A stretch of DNA of 64,000 bases from Pegoplata infirma (taxonomy: Eukaryota; Arthropoda; Insecta; Diptera; Anthomyiidae), in NCBI GenBank assembly GCA_963921195.1, contig OY992539.1, positions 212,230,035 to 212,294,034 of the forward strand. The letters run 5' to 3'. Both the position numbers and the translations under genes were made by a program. The notes under the pieces were generated by a model that was not told where the DNA came from, searched no databases, and was given only the letters and a program-made list of their open reading frames with translations. Shown here piece by piece: positions 34,061-46,790 of this stretch. The stretch's first letter is position 1, and every line of letters begins with the position of its first letter.

Positions 34061-36060
34061 TCAGAATCTAAAAAAATTATATTTTTTCTTAAGAAAACAT
34101 TTTTTCTCTTGTAAAAATGTTTCAGAATCATTGATTTTTTCTATTATGGCTCTTTAAAAAAAAGTACTAAAAGTACCAAAAAACGTACCTCAACCCAAAA
34201 AATCCAATTTTCTATAGAACAAAAATCTTTAAAAAAAATTTTACAGAAAAAATGTTTAAGAATTCTTATGGATTCCTTTTTTGAGTTCGGGTTCGTTTTT
34301 TGGTACTTTTATTACATTTTTTTTTAAAGTACCAAAAGTACCAAAAACTGTTTTAGAATTTTATATTAATAAATTACTTAAAGTACCAACAGGAAAAAAA
34401 TGTCTCAGAATCTAAAATTATTTCTCTTGAAAAAATGTCTCAGAATCATTGATTTTTTTCTTTTATGGCTCTTTAAAAAAAAGTACTAAATGTACCAAAA
34501 AACGAACCTCAACCCAAAAAAATCCAATTTTCTGTAAAAATATCTCAGGGTCTAAAATATTTTTTACAAAAAAAAAATTTTCAGAATTCTTTTGGATTCG
34601 TTTTTTGAGTTCGGGTACGTTTTTTTGGTAGTCTTATTACTTTTTTTTTTTAAAAGTACCAAAAGTACCAAAAAAATGTCTCAGAATTTTATAGTAAAAA
34701 ATTACTAGAAGTACCAAAAGAACGTACCCCAAATTGAAATAAGGAACTCTGATACATTTTTTCTATATAAAAATTTCAGATAATAAGATATTAAACAGAA
34801 AAAATGTATCAGAATTTTGTTTTGGAATCCTTTTTTAGGTTCGAGTACGTTTTAAGGTACTTTTAGTACTTTTTATTTAAATCTCAGATTCTAAAATATT
34901 TTTGTACAAAAAAAAAAATAAATGTTTCAGAACTCCTGAACATTTCTTTTTTGAGTTCGGGTAAGTTTTTTTTGTACTTTTGGTACTTTTTTTATCAGAA
35001 CTCCTTTTTTTAGTTTAGATACGTTTTTTCTACATTAAGTACTTTTTATAAAAAAGTACCAGAATACGATTCTCAAAATTTTTTCTTTAGAAAAAATATC
35101 TCAGAGTCTTGAATTTTTTCTAAAAGACTGTTAAAAAAAATACTAAAAGTACCAAAAAAAATGTACCCCAAATAAAAAAAAGGAATTGTGATACATTTTT
35201 TCCATAGAAAAATCTCAGATTCTGAGACATTTTCTACAGAAAAAATGTATTAGAATTTTTTTGGATTCCTTTTTTGGGTTCGAGTACTTTTTTTTTAGGT
35301 ACTTTTAGTACTTTTTTTTTTTTTTTAAAAGTACTAACACATCTGAGATTCTAAAATATTTTTAACAGAAAAAACGTTTCACAATTCCTGAACATTTCTT
35401 TTTTTAATTCGGGTACGTTTTTTTTGTACTTTTGGTACTTTTTTTTATCAGAACTCCTTTTTTTTAGCTGATACATTTTTTTCTATATTAAGTACTTTTT
35501 CTAAAAAACTACCGAAATACGTTTCTCAAAATATTTTTTAGAAAAAAAAAATTTCAGAGTTTTGGATTTTTTCCTAAAGACTGTTAAAAAAAATGCTAAA
35601 AGTTCCGAAAAAATTTACCCCAAATCAAAAAACAGAATTGTGAATGATTTTTTCCATAGAAAAATCTCAAATTGTGAGATATTTCCTACAGAAAAAATCT
35701 TTCAGAATTGTTTTGGATTCCTTTTTTTGGTTTGTGTACGTTTTTAGGTACTTTAAGTACTTTTTTTTTTTTTAAAGTACTAAAACATCTGAGATTTTAA
35801 AATATTTTTTACAGAAAAAAATGTTTCAGAATTCCTTAACATTTCTTTTTTGAGTTCCGGTACGTTTTTTTGTACTTTTAGTACTTTTTTTATCAGCACT
35901 CCTTTTTTTACTTAGGTGGGATACTTCTTTTTTTTACATTTAGTACTTTTTTTAAAAAAAGCCGGAATTCTTTTCTCAAAATTATTTTTTCAACAAATGT
36001 CTCAGAGGGTTGGATTTTTCCAAAAGACTATTTATTTTTTTTTTGAAAAAACTACCAAAA
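34060..36060. repeat. Degenerate forerunner of the higher-order repeat
   Basis: Loose repetition of modules: TTTTTTGAGTTCGGGTACG (near 34280, 34600, 34955, 35410, 35850), GTACTTTT...AAAAGTACC inverted pairs, and AAAATGTCTCAGAAT-like satellite cores. Module order varies and spacing is about 300-460 bp. The modules are the same as in the regular array that follows. Confidence 0.7.
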
Positions 36061-39000
36061 GTACCGTTTTTTGGTACTTTTAGTAATTTTTGATAGAAGT
36101 ATCAAAAGTTCATAAAACCGTGTCCTAAACTAAAATGGAAACTATTTAGGTACTTTTAGTAATATCTTAGATTCTGAGACAATTTGTACTGAAAATATTT
36201 TTCAGTATTCGTTCGGATTAATTTGATCAGTTCGAGTACGTCTTAAGGTACTTTTAGTACTTGTTTTAAAAAGTACAAAAAGTTTTTTTCGGTAGAAAAA
36301 ATGTATCAGAATTTCTTTTTAAATTTTGGATACATTTTTTTGTACTTTTAGTATTTTTTTTTTTAAAGTACCAAAAGTACCGTTTTTTGGTACTTTTAGT
36401 AATTTTTTTGAAAAATGTATCAAAAGTACCTAAAAACGTTTCCTAAACTAAAGGGGGAAAACTTTTTAGGTACTTTTAGTAAAATCTTAGATTCTGAGAC
36501 ATTTTGTACAGAAAATATTTTTTCAGAATTCGTTTGTATTAATTTTTTTAGTTCGAATACGTTTTTAGGTCCTTTTAGTACTTGTTTTAAAAAGTACCAA
36601 AAGTGTTTGCTGTAGAAAAAATTTATCAGAATTTCGTTTTAAAATTGGGATACATTTTATGGTACTTTTAGTATATTTTTTGAAAAAACTACCAAAAGTA
36701 CCATTTTTTGGTACTTTTAGTAGTTTTTGATAAATATATCAAAAGTACCTAAAAAAGTTTCCTAAATTAAAAACGGAAAACTTTTTAGGTACTTTTAGTT
36801 ATTTCTTAGATTCTGAGACATTTTGTACTGAAAATATTTTTTAGTATTCGTTTAGATTAATTTTTTCAGTTTGAGTCCGTTTTTAATTCCTTTTAGTCCT
36901 TTTTTTTTTAAAGTACCAAACGTGCTTGCTGTAGAAAAAATGCATCAGAATTTCTTTTTAAAATTTGGATGCATTTTTTGGTACTTTTAGAATTTTTTTT
37001 TTTTTTAAAAGTACCGTTTTTTGGTACTTTTAGTAATTTTTGATAAAAGTATCAAAAGTACCTACAACCGTGTTCTAAACTAAAAACGGAAACTATTTAG
37101 GTACTTTTAGTAATATCTTAGATTCTGAGACATTTTGTACTAAAAATATTTTTCAATATTCGTTTGGATTAAATTTTCAGTTCGAGTACGTTTTTAGGTA
37201 CTTTTAGTAAGTGTTTTAAAAAGTACCAAAAGTGTTTGGTGTAGAACAAATGTATCAGAATTTCTTTTTATAATTGGGATACATTTTTTGGCACTTTTAG
37301 TATTATTTTTGAAAAGAGTACCAAAAGTACCGTTTTTTTGGTACTTTTAGTAATTTTTGAAAAAAGTATGATAAGTACCGAAAAACGTTTTCTAAATTAA
37401 AAACAAACTTTTTAGGTACTTTTAGTAATATCTTAGATTCTGAGACATTTTGTACAGAAAGTATTTTTTAGAATTCGTTTGAATTTAAGTTCGAGTACTA
37501 TTTTAAATCCTTTCGGTACTTTTTTGAAAAGTACCAAAAGTGTTTGCTGTACAACAAATGTATCAGAATTTCTTTTTAAAATGGGGATGGTACTTTTAGT
37601 ATATTTTTTGAAAAAAAAATACCAAAAGTACCGTTTTTTAGTACTTTTAGTAATTTTTGATACAAGTATAAAAAGAACCTAAAAACGGTTCCTAAACTAA
37701 AAACGAAAAACTTTTTATGTACTTTTTGTAATATCTTAGATTCTGAGACATTTTGTACAGAAAGTATTTTTTAGAATTCGTTTGAATTTAATTTTTTCAG
37801 TTCGAGTACGTTTTTATGTCCTTTTAGTACTTGTTTTAAAAAAAAACCAAAAGTGTTTGTGTAGAAAAAAGTATCAGAATTTCTTTTTTAAATTGGGATG
37901 CATTTTTTGGTACTTTTAGTATTTTTTTTGGAAAAAAGTACCAAAAGTACCGTTTTTTTGGTACTTTTAGTATCAAAAATACTAAAAAAGTATCAAAAAT
38001 ACCTAAAAACGTTTCCTAAACTAAAACGGAAAACTTTTTAGGTACTTTTAGTAATATCTTAGATTCTGAGACATTTTGTACAGAAAGTTTGAATTTATAT
38101 TTTTCAGTTCGAGTACGTTTTTATGTCCTTTTAGTACTTGTTTTAAAAAGTACCAGAAGTGTTTGCTGTAGAAAATAAGTATCAGAATTTCTTTTTAAAA
38201 ATTGGGATGCATTTTTGGTGCTTTTAGTATTTTTTTTTTTAAAAAGTACCGTTTTTTGGTACTTTTAGTAATTTTTGATAAAAGTATCAAAAGTACCTAA
38301 AACCGTGTCCTAAACTAAAAACGGAAACTATTTAGGTACTTTTAGTAATATCTAAGATTCAGAGACATTATGAACTGAAAATATTTTTCAGTATTCGTTT
38401 GGATTACTTTTTCAGTTCGAGTACGTTTTTAGGTACTTTTAGTACTTGTTTTAAAAAGTACCAAAAGTGTTTGATGAAGAAAAAATGTATCAGAACTTAA
38501 ACTTAAAAATAAGTTTGAGATACTTTTTTGAAAAAGTACTAAAAGTACCGTTTTTTGGTACTTTTAGTAATTTTTGATAAAAGTATCAAAAGCACCTAAT
38601 AATGTTTCCTAAACTTAAAACGGAAAACTTTTTAGGTAATTTTAGTAATATCTTAGATTCTGAGACATTTTGTACTGAAAATATTTTTCAGTAATAATAA
38701 TAATAATAATTTGATCCAATGATCAGTTTTTATTTATTTTCCAATTTTAATTACAAGTCATTTTTAATAATTTAAACCTAAACGAGAACTGGTAACAATG
38801 ACCGTCGTCTCGTTGTAGCGAAATCGGCCAAGGGTTTTTGTGGGAATCGAACCCACGACCCTCTGTTTCATAGGCTAGCACGCTACCAACTAACCTACAG
38901 GGGCCCCCTTTCAGTATTCGTTTGGATTAATTTTTTCAGTTCGAGTACGTTTTTAGGTCCTTTTAGTACTTGTTTAAAAAAGTACCAAAAGTGTTTGCTG

Positions 39001-39190
39001 TAGAAAATAAATATCAGAATTTCTTTTTAAAATTGGGATGCATTTTTTGGTACTTTTACTTTTTTTTTTTAAGTACCAAAAATACCTTTTTTTGGTACTT
39101 TTAGTAATTTTTAAAAAAAGTATCAAAAGTACTTAACAACTTTCCCTAAACTAAAAACGTAATTCTGGTGCTTTTTTCTATAAAAAATAT
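36060..39190. repeat. Higher-order tandem repeat, about 295-322 bp, nine units
   Basis: The marker TTAGATTCTGAGACATT recurs near 36171, 36491, 36810, 37122, 37437, 37740, 38062, 38357 and 38657. Each unit also has TTCGAGTACGTTTTTAGG, a GTACTTTTAGTA/ACTAAAAGTACC-type inverted pair around ACCGTTTTTTGGTAC, and CCTAAACTAAAAACGGAAA. The marker contains the TCTGAGAC half of the 37-bp satellite palindrome, so the two repeats share ancestry. The last unit is split by a SINE. Confidence 0.88.
38693..38908 (-). mobile_element. tRNA-derived SINE with 7-bp target duplication
   Basis: On the minus strand the element starts GGGGGCCCCTGTAGG, followed by a Pol III A box TAGGTTAGTTGG (38886-38897) and, about 32 bases on, a perfect B box GGTTCGATTCC (38843-38853). 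A ~135-base non-tRNA body and an (ATT)n tail follow. TTTCAGT flanks it on both sides (38686-38692 and 38909-38915), and neighbouring repeat units show the uninterrupted TTTTTCAGTATTCGTT site. The tRNA-like head does not fold well enough in the anticodon arm to be a working tRNA. The GGGTCGTGGGTTCGA part resembles tRNA-Lys, but the source is uncertain. Confidence 0.9.
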
Positions 39191-40615
39191 CACATTCTGG
39201 TACTTTTTGTTGTATAGAAAATTCCTACGGTTTTCTTTTTTGAGTTAGGGTATTTTTTTTTGGTACTTTTTTTAAATTGTTTCTATAGAATTGGTCCAAA
39301 CTGTTGCAATATAACAAACAAGCAGTTAAACTTTAAACAAATACAAGACAGATGATTGTAATGAACAATAATTCAAACAACAACATCAATATTGATGTTC
39401 AAGCCAAACTAAGAAGTCCAAAAAGAAATGAAAAACTTAACAATTTTTTATAAAAAAAAACTATATGGGAGGAGAAACGAAAATTCCAGTGCAAATGGTA
39501 AAGTGATTTATAAAAATCTAAAAAAATGTGAAAAATCAAAAGGCAATTCAACATTATTTACATATCACAGTAAGAGCGCACATGACGAGATGGTTGTTGG
39601 TGATGGTGATGATGATGAGGCAAATGAAAATTTTGTGTTTGGAAATGTTTAACGTATGTTAGGAAGATGATGATGCGTTACATAAAAACCTCAAAAACAA
39701 TTTATATTCCCAGCTAAACATTTGACCCCAAACACTGATTCATCTTAATCAATTATACTAAATAATACAAAAAAAGAGAAATAATAAAAAAAACGCAGAA
39801 GTTTTTCTATTCTGTTAAAAAGGAATAAAAAAATTATCATTTTGTGAAGATTATAATTTTTACAAAAAGGAAGTTATTAAAGTGGTTTTTATTTACATAT
39901 TTTCTTGATAATATTTTTTTTTATATCTTTTAAAATTCATTTCTTTATCTTTGTATCATGTTTTCTATTATTTCCTGTTCTGTTTTTTTTTGCATACATA
40001 CAAAAGAAAAATTGCAAAACTCTTGCTTGGTTTAAAGTTACACTTTAGGTGTCATTATGTTGCTAATCGCTACAATAAAATAATTCCCACGTCAAAAAAA
40101 AAAAAAAAAAATAAACTAAATTTTAAACATTAAGATTTCGGCTAAAATAAACACAAGCTTTTTTATGTTGATTGAAATTTCAATTTGATATGACACATAC
40201 TCGCACACAGAGTTAAACAAACATACAAAACAAAAAAAGAGAAGTCATATGTTATACAAAAACACCTCTTCACAAATGTGTCTCCTTTGTATAAAAACAG
40301 GGTGTTACATAAATATGAAGACAAAATATATAAATTTTGTTCTATAAAAAAAATTTCATTTTTTTTTTATAAGAAAAAAAGAATTTTTCTATACTTTTAA
40401 ATGTCTTAGAATCTGAGAGTTTTTATTATAATTTTTTTGTAAATCTCCATAAAGTAGACTTCAATGCTTTGATTTACGCAATCCTAAAAGTATGCTTTAC
40501 AATTTGATATTTTAGAAAAATATTTGAGCTTTAAAACCTTTTTCCATCAGAAAAATTTCAAGATTCAGAAAAAAATTTAGATTAAAATTAAAAATTTTTT
40601 TTAACTAATTTTTGA
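39191..40615. other. AT-rich stretch without recognisable genes
   Basis: Contains a GATGGTGATGATGATGAGG run near 39603 and AT-rich DNA. A 74-codon frame at 39428-39652 translates low-complexity sequence. Weak satellite-like TTAGAATCTGAGAG occurs near 40409. No gene, RNA or element ends are identified. Confidence 0.45.
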
Positions 40616-40619
40616 AAAA

Positions 40620-41272
40620 AAAAAATTATTTACAAAATTTTTGTTTTGAGTGTAAATTTTTTTTTGAGTATAAAATTTTTTTCGAGTGTATTTTTTTTTT
40701 TGTGTAAAAATATTTTTGAGTGACAAAAATACGTTGTAAAATATTTTTGTGACTTACCAATGTTTTTTAAACAGGTTTAACGGGTTTTTAACACGTGAAT
40801 TTAAGATGAAGCTAATCTGAAATTCATGTTTTTGCTAATAACTTTTGAACCACTAAAGCGATTTTGCTGAAATGCAATACAAACTGGGCCAGAGGAACGA
40901 AAAATATATATGCCAAACTTCAGCATCCTCAGAATTGCCTTTCGAAAGTTAGCTTGTTTTTTATCTCGTAAATTCACGAAAAACCCTTGCCGAAATTCAG
41001 TCTTTTGCTCATAACTTTTGAACTACTGGACCGATTTCGCTGGATTGCAATACCAACCTGATCAGGTAAATGCCAAATATATATGCCAAATCTCAGGAGC
41101 CTCCGTAAAGTCTTTCACAAGTTAGCGTGTTTTCAACAGACAGACGGGCGGACGGACATCGCTAGATCGAGGATCATGAATGTACTTTACGGGGTCCTAA
41201 ATAGTTCGAGGTGTTACAAACGGAATGACAAACTTTTTTATACCCTCTATCACTAGAGTGGAGGGTATAAAA
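40620..41272 (-). mobile_element. Helentron-like element, 3' truncated
   Basis: On the minus strand it begins TTTTATACCCTCCACTCTAG with inverse partner AGAGGGTATAA, then a (GTCY)n tract near 41140-41156. It continues through two related segments (each with ATAACTTTTGAACCACT-like text, 40850 and 41013) and fades into TTTTTTTGAGTGTAAA repeats near 40640. No 3' hairpin or ACTTGTT is found. Closest relative: 46791-47842. Confidence 0.8.
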
Positions 41273-41319
41273 CAAGCGTTTTTTTTTAAGGGGTCATTTT
41301 AGTCCTTTTTCAAAAACTA

Positions 41320-41953
41320 CACAGTGATACAAATTCGAACTTTCGGAATCGGAATGGAATGAAACCAAAAGCAAATGAAAGCTGACGTTTTCCATAACAA
41401 AACCCTCAATGCCTTTTTTTTAGGTCAGAGCTAGATTTTATTTTACACGCATTTAAAGTTGGTGATTTTAAAGCATTTAAAGTTTTTGTATACTAAACGT
41501 GTCCAACTTTAAAAACCCCTGGTGGTGCCCTTATTGGACATGTAGGGTCCAGTTTCCAAACTTAAGCTCAAAATTACTTCAGCTATGACTGGTATGAATT
41601 TTGCTGCAATCGGTCCAGTACCTATTTACTGAATAGCCAAATTATTAAAATAAACCATGTACACCGTTGCGTATGATTGTTATTTAAAGGCAATTATTAA
41701 TATAAATCACTGGACACCTTTGCGTATGATTGTTATTTAAAGGCAATTACAATATTAATCATTCGCCACTAATACAGTTTTCAAGCATTTATTATTGTAA
41801 TTATAATAAAAGTGCACTAACTTCAAATGCGTGTAAAACAAAATCTAGCTCTGAACTAGAAAAAAGCCTTGAGGGGTTTGTTATGGAATATGTCAACTTT
41901 CATTTGCTTTTGGTTTCATCCCATTCCGATTTTGTTGTTGGTGTTGCACTGTG
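41320..41953. mobile_element. CACAGTGATACAAA foldback, about 634 bp
   Basis: CACAGTGATACAAATTCGAA at the left is mirrored near 41953 (CACTGTG). Arm pairing includes GAAACCAAAAGCAAATGAAA with TTTCATTTGCTTTTGGTTTC, and GAGCTAGATTTT with AAAATCTAGCTC. The centre holds a 45-bp tandem doubling of TTTGCGTATGATTGTTATTT-type sequence (about 41671 and 41716). The 133-codon frame at 41730-42131 runs out of the right arm and is not a gene. One arm of a relative is at 13751. Confidence 0.85.
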
Positions 41954-42857
41954 CTATCATAGAAATCCAATTAAACTCGCATTTAAAGGGTTAAATATTC
42001 TACGATTATTTTCTGCGTCAAATGTCAATAGGGGTCGTCGTAGGCTTTTGGTTTGCCCAAAATACGGAAAAACAGAAAATTGTAAAATAACACAATTTTT
42101 ATTCCTATTTTTGTATAACGAGTACCAGTAGTTTAAAGTGAGTACAAAAAAATTGCCTGCACTTAAAAAATGATGGCAGTTACTACATGAAAGTCATTTG
42201 TGTAGTATTTAGTAGTTGTTTCTGTTGTTTGTTTAATGAAAAATCTCAAACGACTTTTTTTTGTAGTCGTTTTAAAAAATAAATATAAAAAAATATTCTA
42301 CATTGTAGTAGCAGTTGTTTTACGTAGTTGTTTTTAGTCTATAAAAAACTTGTATTTTTCTAGAAATGATTAGAAAAACGGTTTAGTTGAACGAGCTGGA
42401 CGTGTGGGATGCAGCAGAAATTATTTCCACATAAATAATACCTAAACTAATTTATTTAAAATTTACAAAATGTAATATATATATTTTTTTGTTTATCTTT
42501 TAAACAATTTTAACGTTTTTCAAGTTTTAGAAGTTTTTTGTCAATACAAAATTTAGACAATTTGAGTTACAGTAAAAACAACTGTAATTTGAAGTTGATT
42601 TTGCCGTTTTTTGTAGTTCTTAATAAATATTTAAAAACAACAATATTATTTGTTTATTTTACTGTAAAATCAAAAGACGCCTAAACCACTTACAAATGTA
42701 GTTGTTTTAACTGTCTTTTGCAGTACATTTTACCGACATAATTTTTTTTAGTCTATATATACATAAGGGTTTCACGAATAATGACTTTTTCGAATTTCGT
42801 CGATCGCCGCGGCAACTAATTGTTTGTTTTAGTATTTAAACTATATATTTAAGTTTT
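41954..42857. other. AT-rich stretch with recurring GTAGTTGTTTT
   Basis: GTAGTTGTTT-like words occur near 42208, 42305, 42331 and 42699, with inverse AAAACGACT near 42247, so an old inverted or tandem repeat is possible but I could not define its limits. No gene is recognised. A GC-rich CGATCGCCGCGGCAAC word sits near 42800. Confidence 0.4.
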
Positions 42858-43539
42858 CCCGAGTAAAAATAAACATATATAACAATATATAACTTGATAC
42901 AAACATAATAAATCATATATGATTATACATCCCGTGAGGTATTTTCTAATTTTTTTAAATGCAGTCATATGTAGTAATATATAATTTAATCATGATTCGG
43001 ATTAAAAGGTGTACGGTTGATATAATTAAATAAAATAATATGAGGGTCAATACAAAATCTGTTTTTCTAAATAATTTAACATCAAATTATATATAGCTTA
43101 TTCTGTTCCATATAAAACTTTATATGTTTCCAATTAACCAAAAATGTTCTAAGTTTTTGAAGCAAAGTATAAGAAACTTTTAATATGTTCCTAAACATTT
43201 CCTTGTTAGGGTTATGTATATCACCTATCTGGTTCGAAGCGTACCCGAACATTTTTTTGTTTTAGAAAATTAAATGTTTGGTGAATGTATCGTTGACCTG
43301 TTGTGTAACTCACCCAAACCAAAACACACCAAGATTTTTTGTGTTTTTATGCAATTAGATTGGATCCAATGAAATATGGCAATGTTTGGTCAAAACTCGG
43401 ATGAAATCGAATCATATTTTATACAAATTGATCTTTTTTAATGCAAAAACATCCACCATTATTCGGATTAAATTGCGTATAAATATATATTGTGTTAAAT
43501 ATCATAATATATTGCATCATATAAAAATTTTTACTCGGG
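42858..43539. mobile_element. CCCGAGTAAAAAT-ended element, 682 bp
   Basis: CCCGAGTAAAAAT at 42858 and ATTTTTACTCGGG ending at 43539 form the termini. Partial internal symmetry is seen: ATTCGGATTAAA on both sides and ATATAA-rich arms. TTTT precedes and follows the element. It is more decayed than its relative at 32125-32742. Confidence 0.78.
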
Positions 43540-43744
43540 TTTTGCCAAATCAGACAATTTTAATCCTTGTCGCTTAGGCGTTAAAGTTTAGCCCTGCAAA
43601 AACAATTGCTTTGTATGAAAAACGTTAACCCTCCAGGGGCACGGGTTAAAATTATCCGATTTGGCTAAAAATCTAAACATGGAGTTTTTAGACCATAACA
43701 AATCGACGAAATTCGATAAAAGTAATTTTTTGTAATATTAATTT

Positions 43745-44155
43745 TTAATAATATCGATTCTAAGACACTGATGTCCGTCCGTCTGTCCGACTGTTCGCCT
43801 GTCCGTCCGTCCGACTGTCCGTCCGTCCGTCTGTCTGCCTTTCCGTCCGTTTGTCCGTCTGTCTGTGGAAGACCCAAAATTAAAGTGCTAGACTGACAAA
43901 AATATGTCTTATAGTCATAGGACGGTTAAGTTCGGAGATAAGCAAAATCGGACCAGGGGGAAAAAGTTACTCCTTGAGGAACTAAACCATCCTTTTGTGA
44001 TTTTTTCGGTCCGCCCCCTTTTGTGGGCGTGGATATTGACAAATTATTTAAATAATAAAAATATTGTATTACTGAAGTAAAAATCGCATAATAAATGAAT
44101 TTGTAAACATAAACCGCAACGGGGAAAGTGACCCCACGGGGAAAGTGACCCCCCT
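43745..44155 (+). mobile_element. Helentron-like fragment, 5' truncated
   Basis: Begins near TCTAAGACACTGATGTCCGT with an unusually long (GTCY)n tract (43771-43866), then GGACCAGGGGGAAAAAGTTA and CCGCCCCCTTTTGTGGGCGT, matching the inverse of 60811-61519. It lacks the TATACCC end. Near the right end a 17-base unit containing GGGGAAAGTGACCCC is tandemly doubled (44120-44153). Confidence 0.8.
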
Positions 44156-44741
44156 TCCTCCACAAAAATGTACCTGTGGGGGTCGGCAGTTGGAATTGGG
44201 GGGCACAATTCCTCTCGAATAAGTGTTAAAAAAAAGTAATTCTTATGCTTTTTGCACTAGAAATACAATTTATCATTATATAAAAAAAAAAAATATTCCA
44301 CGCCCATAATAGGGGGTCGGACCGAAAAACGATATTTTCTAATTCTGTGGGCCCAAATGCAGGACCTTGAACTTCTTGTAGCATAAAAATGATGCATTTG
44401 TTAAACAGAAACACAAAAAATCATGTAAAAATATGTTATTTTTCAGTTCTTCAAGGGGGAACTTTTTTCCCCCTGGTCCGATTTTGCTCATTTACAAACT
44501 TAACCTGTCTAGGAACATAAGACATATTCGTGCCAAATGTCGGGAGTCTAGCTCTTTTATTTTGGACTGCATCGTGTTAACTACAGACGGACAGACGGAC
44601 GGACATCGCTAGAATGTCTTAGAATCAATCACTGATGACAAATATATATACTATATGGGGTCCTAGACCGATATTTTGATGCGTTACACACGGAATGACA
44701 AAGTGAGTACACCCCCATACTGTAGTTGGAGGGTATAAAAA
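44156..44741 (-). mobile_element. Helentron-like element, 3' truncated, inverted to its neighbour
   Basis: On the minus strand: TTTATACCCTCCAACTACAG, (GTCY)n near 44586-44606, GGACCAGGGGGAAAAAAGTT and CCGACCCCCTATTATGGGCG. It stops where it meets the plus-strand fragment, so the pair forms an inverted repeat with its 3' parts at the centre. Same subfamily as 49757 and 60811. Confidence 0.85.
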
Positions 44742-45554
44742 TGTGGTGTCATATACCCTTATGAAACATTTATTTTTTATAAATACAAAAAGTCTCAGTT
44801 TCTGAGAATTTTTCTTAAATATCAATTTGTAAAGCATTCTTTAAGGATTAATAAAAATCAAACATTGAAGTTTACTTTTAGGAGTTTTTACTAACAAATT
44901 TAAGAACCCTTTTCAGACTCTGAGAAATTTTTGCGCATATCAAATTATCAGGTCCTGAGAATTTTTTCGGTATAGATAAAGTCTAAGATTTTGGGATATT
45001 TTTTTTTGTGTAGCAAAAATTTACTTCTAAAATTTTGTAACACTACTTAAGTTTCCTCCTGTTATCATCACCTAACAAAAGCGGCACCCATATGTTTTTA
45101 AGATGTTATTCAGACTTCCAAAATAAAAAAAAATTAAAACAGCACAAACAAAAAAAAAATCAACATTAAACAATAACAATCTCTACACAATAATATGGAA
45201 CATTGAGTGCAACAATTGCAAATGAAACTGAAATAAAATCACAAACCTCACCTTTAACTTCCTACATACGATCCTCAGTTATAAAATAAAAAAAAATTAA
45301 GGCAAAAATATCAAACGCTGATTATTGTGGCTGCGGCGGCTGTGACTTCTGCTGTTAGTGCTGACTTTTTAAAGACACATTTTATATGAACATGTTACTT
45401 TTCCATAGAAGTTTTATATGGCAGAACGATGTATGATATTTTGAAACACACCTGAATTAAATAAGATTAAGTTAAAAATGTTCAGTTGTATATGAATATC
45501 AAACGTATCACGTCATAATACTTAAATGTTGAAATATGACTACCAAAGATAATG
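44742..45554. other. AT-rich spacer with decayed satellite units
   Basis: GTCTCAGTTTCTGAGAATTT near 44791 and CAGACTCTGAGAAATTTTTG near 44914 are decayed satellite phrases. A GCTGCGGCGGCTGTG word occurs at about 45332. No gene is seen. Confidence 0.45.
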
Positions 45555-46195
45555 TTTTTTATACCCTCTGCTTAGTGATAGAAGTTTATTATAGGTTTTG
45601 TCATGCCGTTTGTAACAACTCGAAATATGCCGAAATCTTTGAGCGATTGTTAGACGATTTTTCGGTGTCCGTCCGTCTGTCTGGTTGTTTGTTGTATACA
45701 CGCCAACTATCGAAATGCAACTCTGAGGCCACTAAACCTTGACACAAATATTTTTAATTTTTTTGGTCAGGTTAGTATAAAATTTCAGTGAAGTCCAGTG
45801 GTTAAGAATACCAAATTTTTCAAACCGTGAATTTTTGGTTGTTTTCATCTCGAATTGGCACTTTAAAAAACATGCTAAACATGCTTCGATAGACATTGCT
45901 AAGCCACAAAAATATTTTACACAATACCACAAAAAAAAATTTAATTGCAAAATAAATTTACACTCAGTTTTTTTTTAACTAAATTTATTTTAAAAAAAGT
46001 TTTTAGTCAAAATTTTTTTTTTTTATAAAAATTTTTTACACAATTTTTTTTTACGTTAAAAAATCGCAATCACTAGATAACTGTTTTATTATTCACGTTC
46101 ATTTGTATTCAAAATATGTTGGGTCTTGTGAAGGGTAGGGTATTCATGTATTCGACTAAATCAAATTTAACTTTTTTACTTGTTTTTTTTCTGTT
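45555..46195 (+). mobile_element. Helentron-like element, diverged
   Basis: Starts TTTTTATACCCTCTGCTTAG, has a short GTCCGTCCGTCTGTCTG tract near 45667, and ends GGGTATTCATGTATTCGACT...TTTTACTTGTTT. The 3' hairpin is decayed. The interior matches the other copies poorly, so it is an old copy or a separate subfamily. Confidence 0.75.
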
Positions 46196-46790
46196 TGTTT
46201 GTCATTCAAGCGTTATAGTTTTAACAACGAATTGTTGGCGTATGAGTAACGTGACTTATATAAAACTGAAACAAATGCCACTAAAACTTGGATTTATGCA
46301 GTTGTCTACACTGTAATCTATTAAAATGTCAACTGAAATTAGCTAAAATGTTTACTTATTCAAAGTTTATAAAGAATTTAATGTTTTAAAATAAATTATA
46401 ATTCTTTTAGAAAAAAATCGTTTCTTAAGTCTTTTTTAAGTCTTTTGTTTTAACCCTTTGTCGACCATACATTTTCTGCCGAAGCAATTTTCAGTTTTTG
46501 TTCATTGTCTTGATCTGTGACCTAATAATAGTTATGAAACAACAAATTGGACCACTAACCCCTCTTATTCCCCTCTTATTCTTAACGATTTCGCAAATCT
46601 GGCCAAGGCTATTTTCTATTCGCGGTGATTTTTAAGATCTGCGACCTAATAACACTGTGCAACAAATTCGGTTTTACCTATAGAAGACCAAAACCCCTGA
46701 AGGGTTTCGAAAACTTATCTAGAGTTTTTTTTATGGCCCACTGAAGTTTTTATTTTTTTTTTTTGTTTAAAGAGGTTAGAAATGAGTCAA

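Noticed and set aside
38834..38908. A functional tRNA gene
   Set aside because: The A and B boxes are good, but the acceptor and anticodon arms do not pair, and it has an (ATT)n tail and target duplication, so it is a SINE head.
41730..42131. 133-codon open frame on the plus strand
   Set aside because: It lies mostly in the right arm of the foldback at 41320-41953 and continues into AT-rich DNA; the matching left arm has no equivalent frame.
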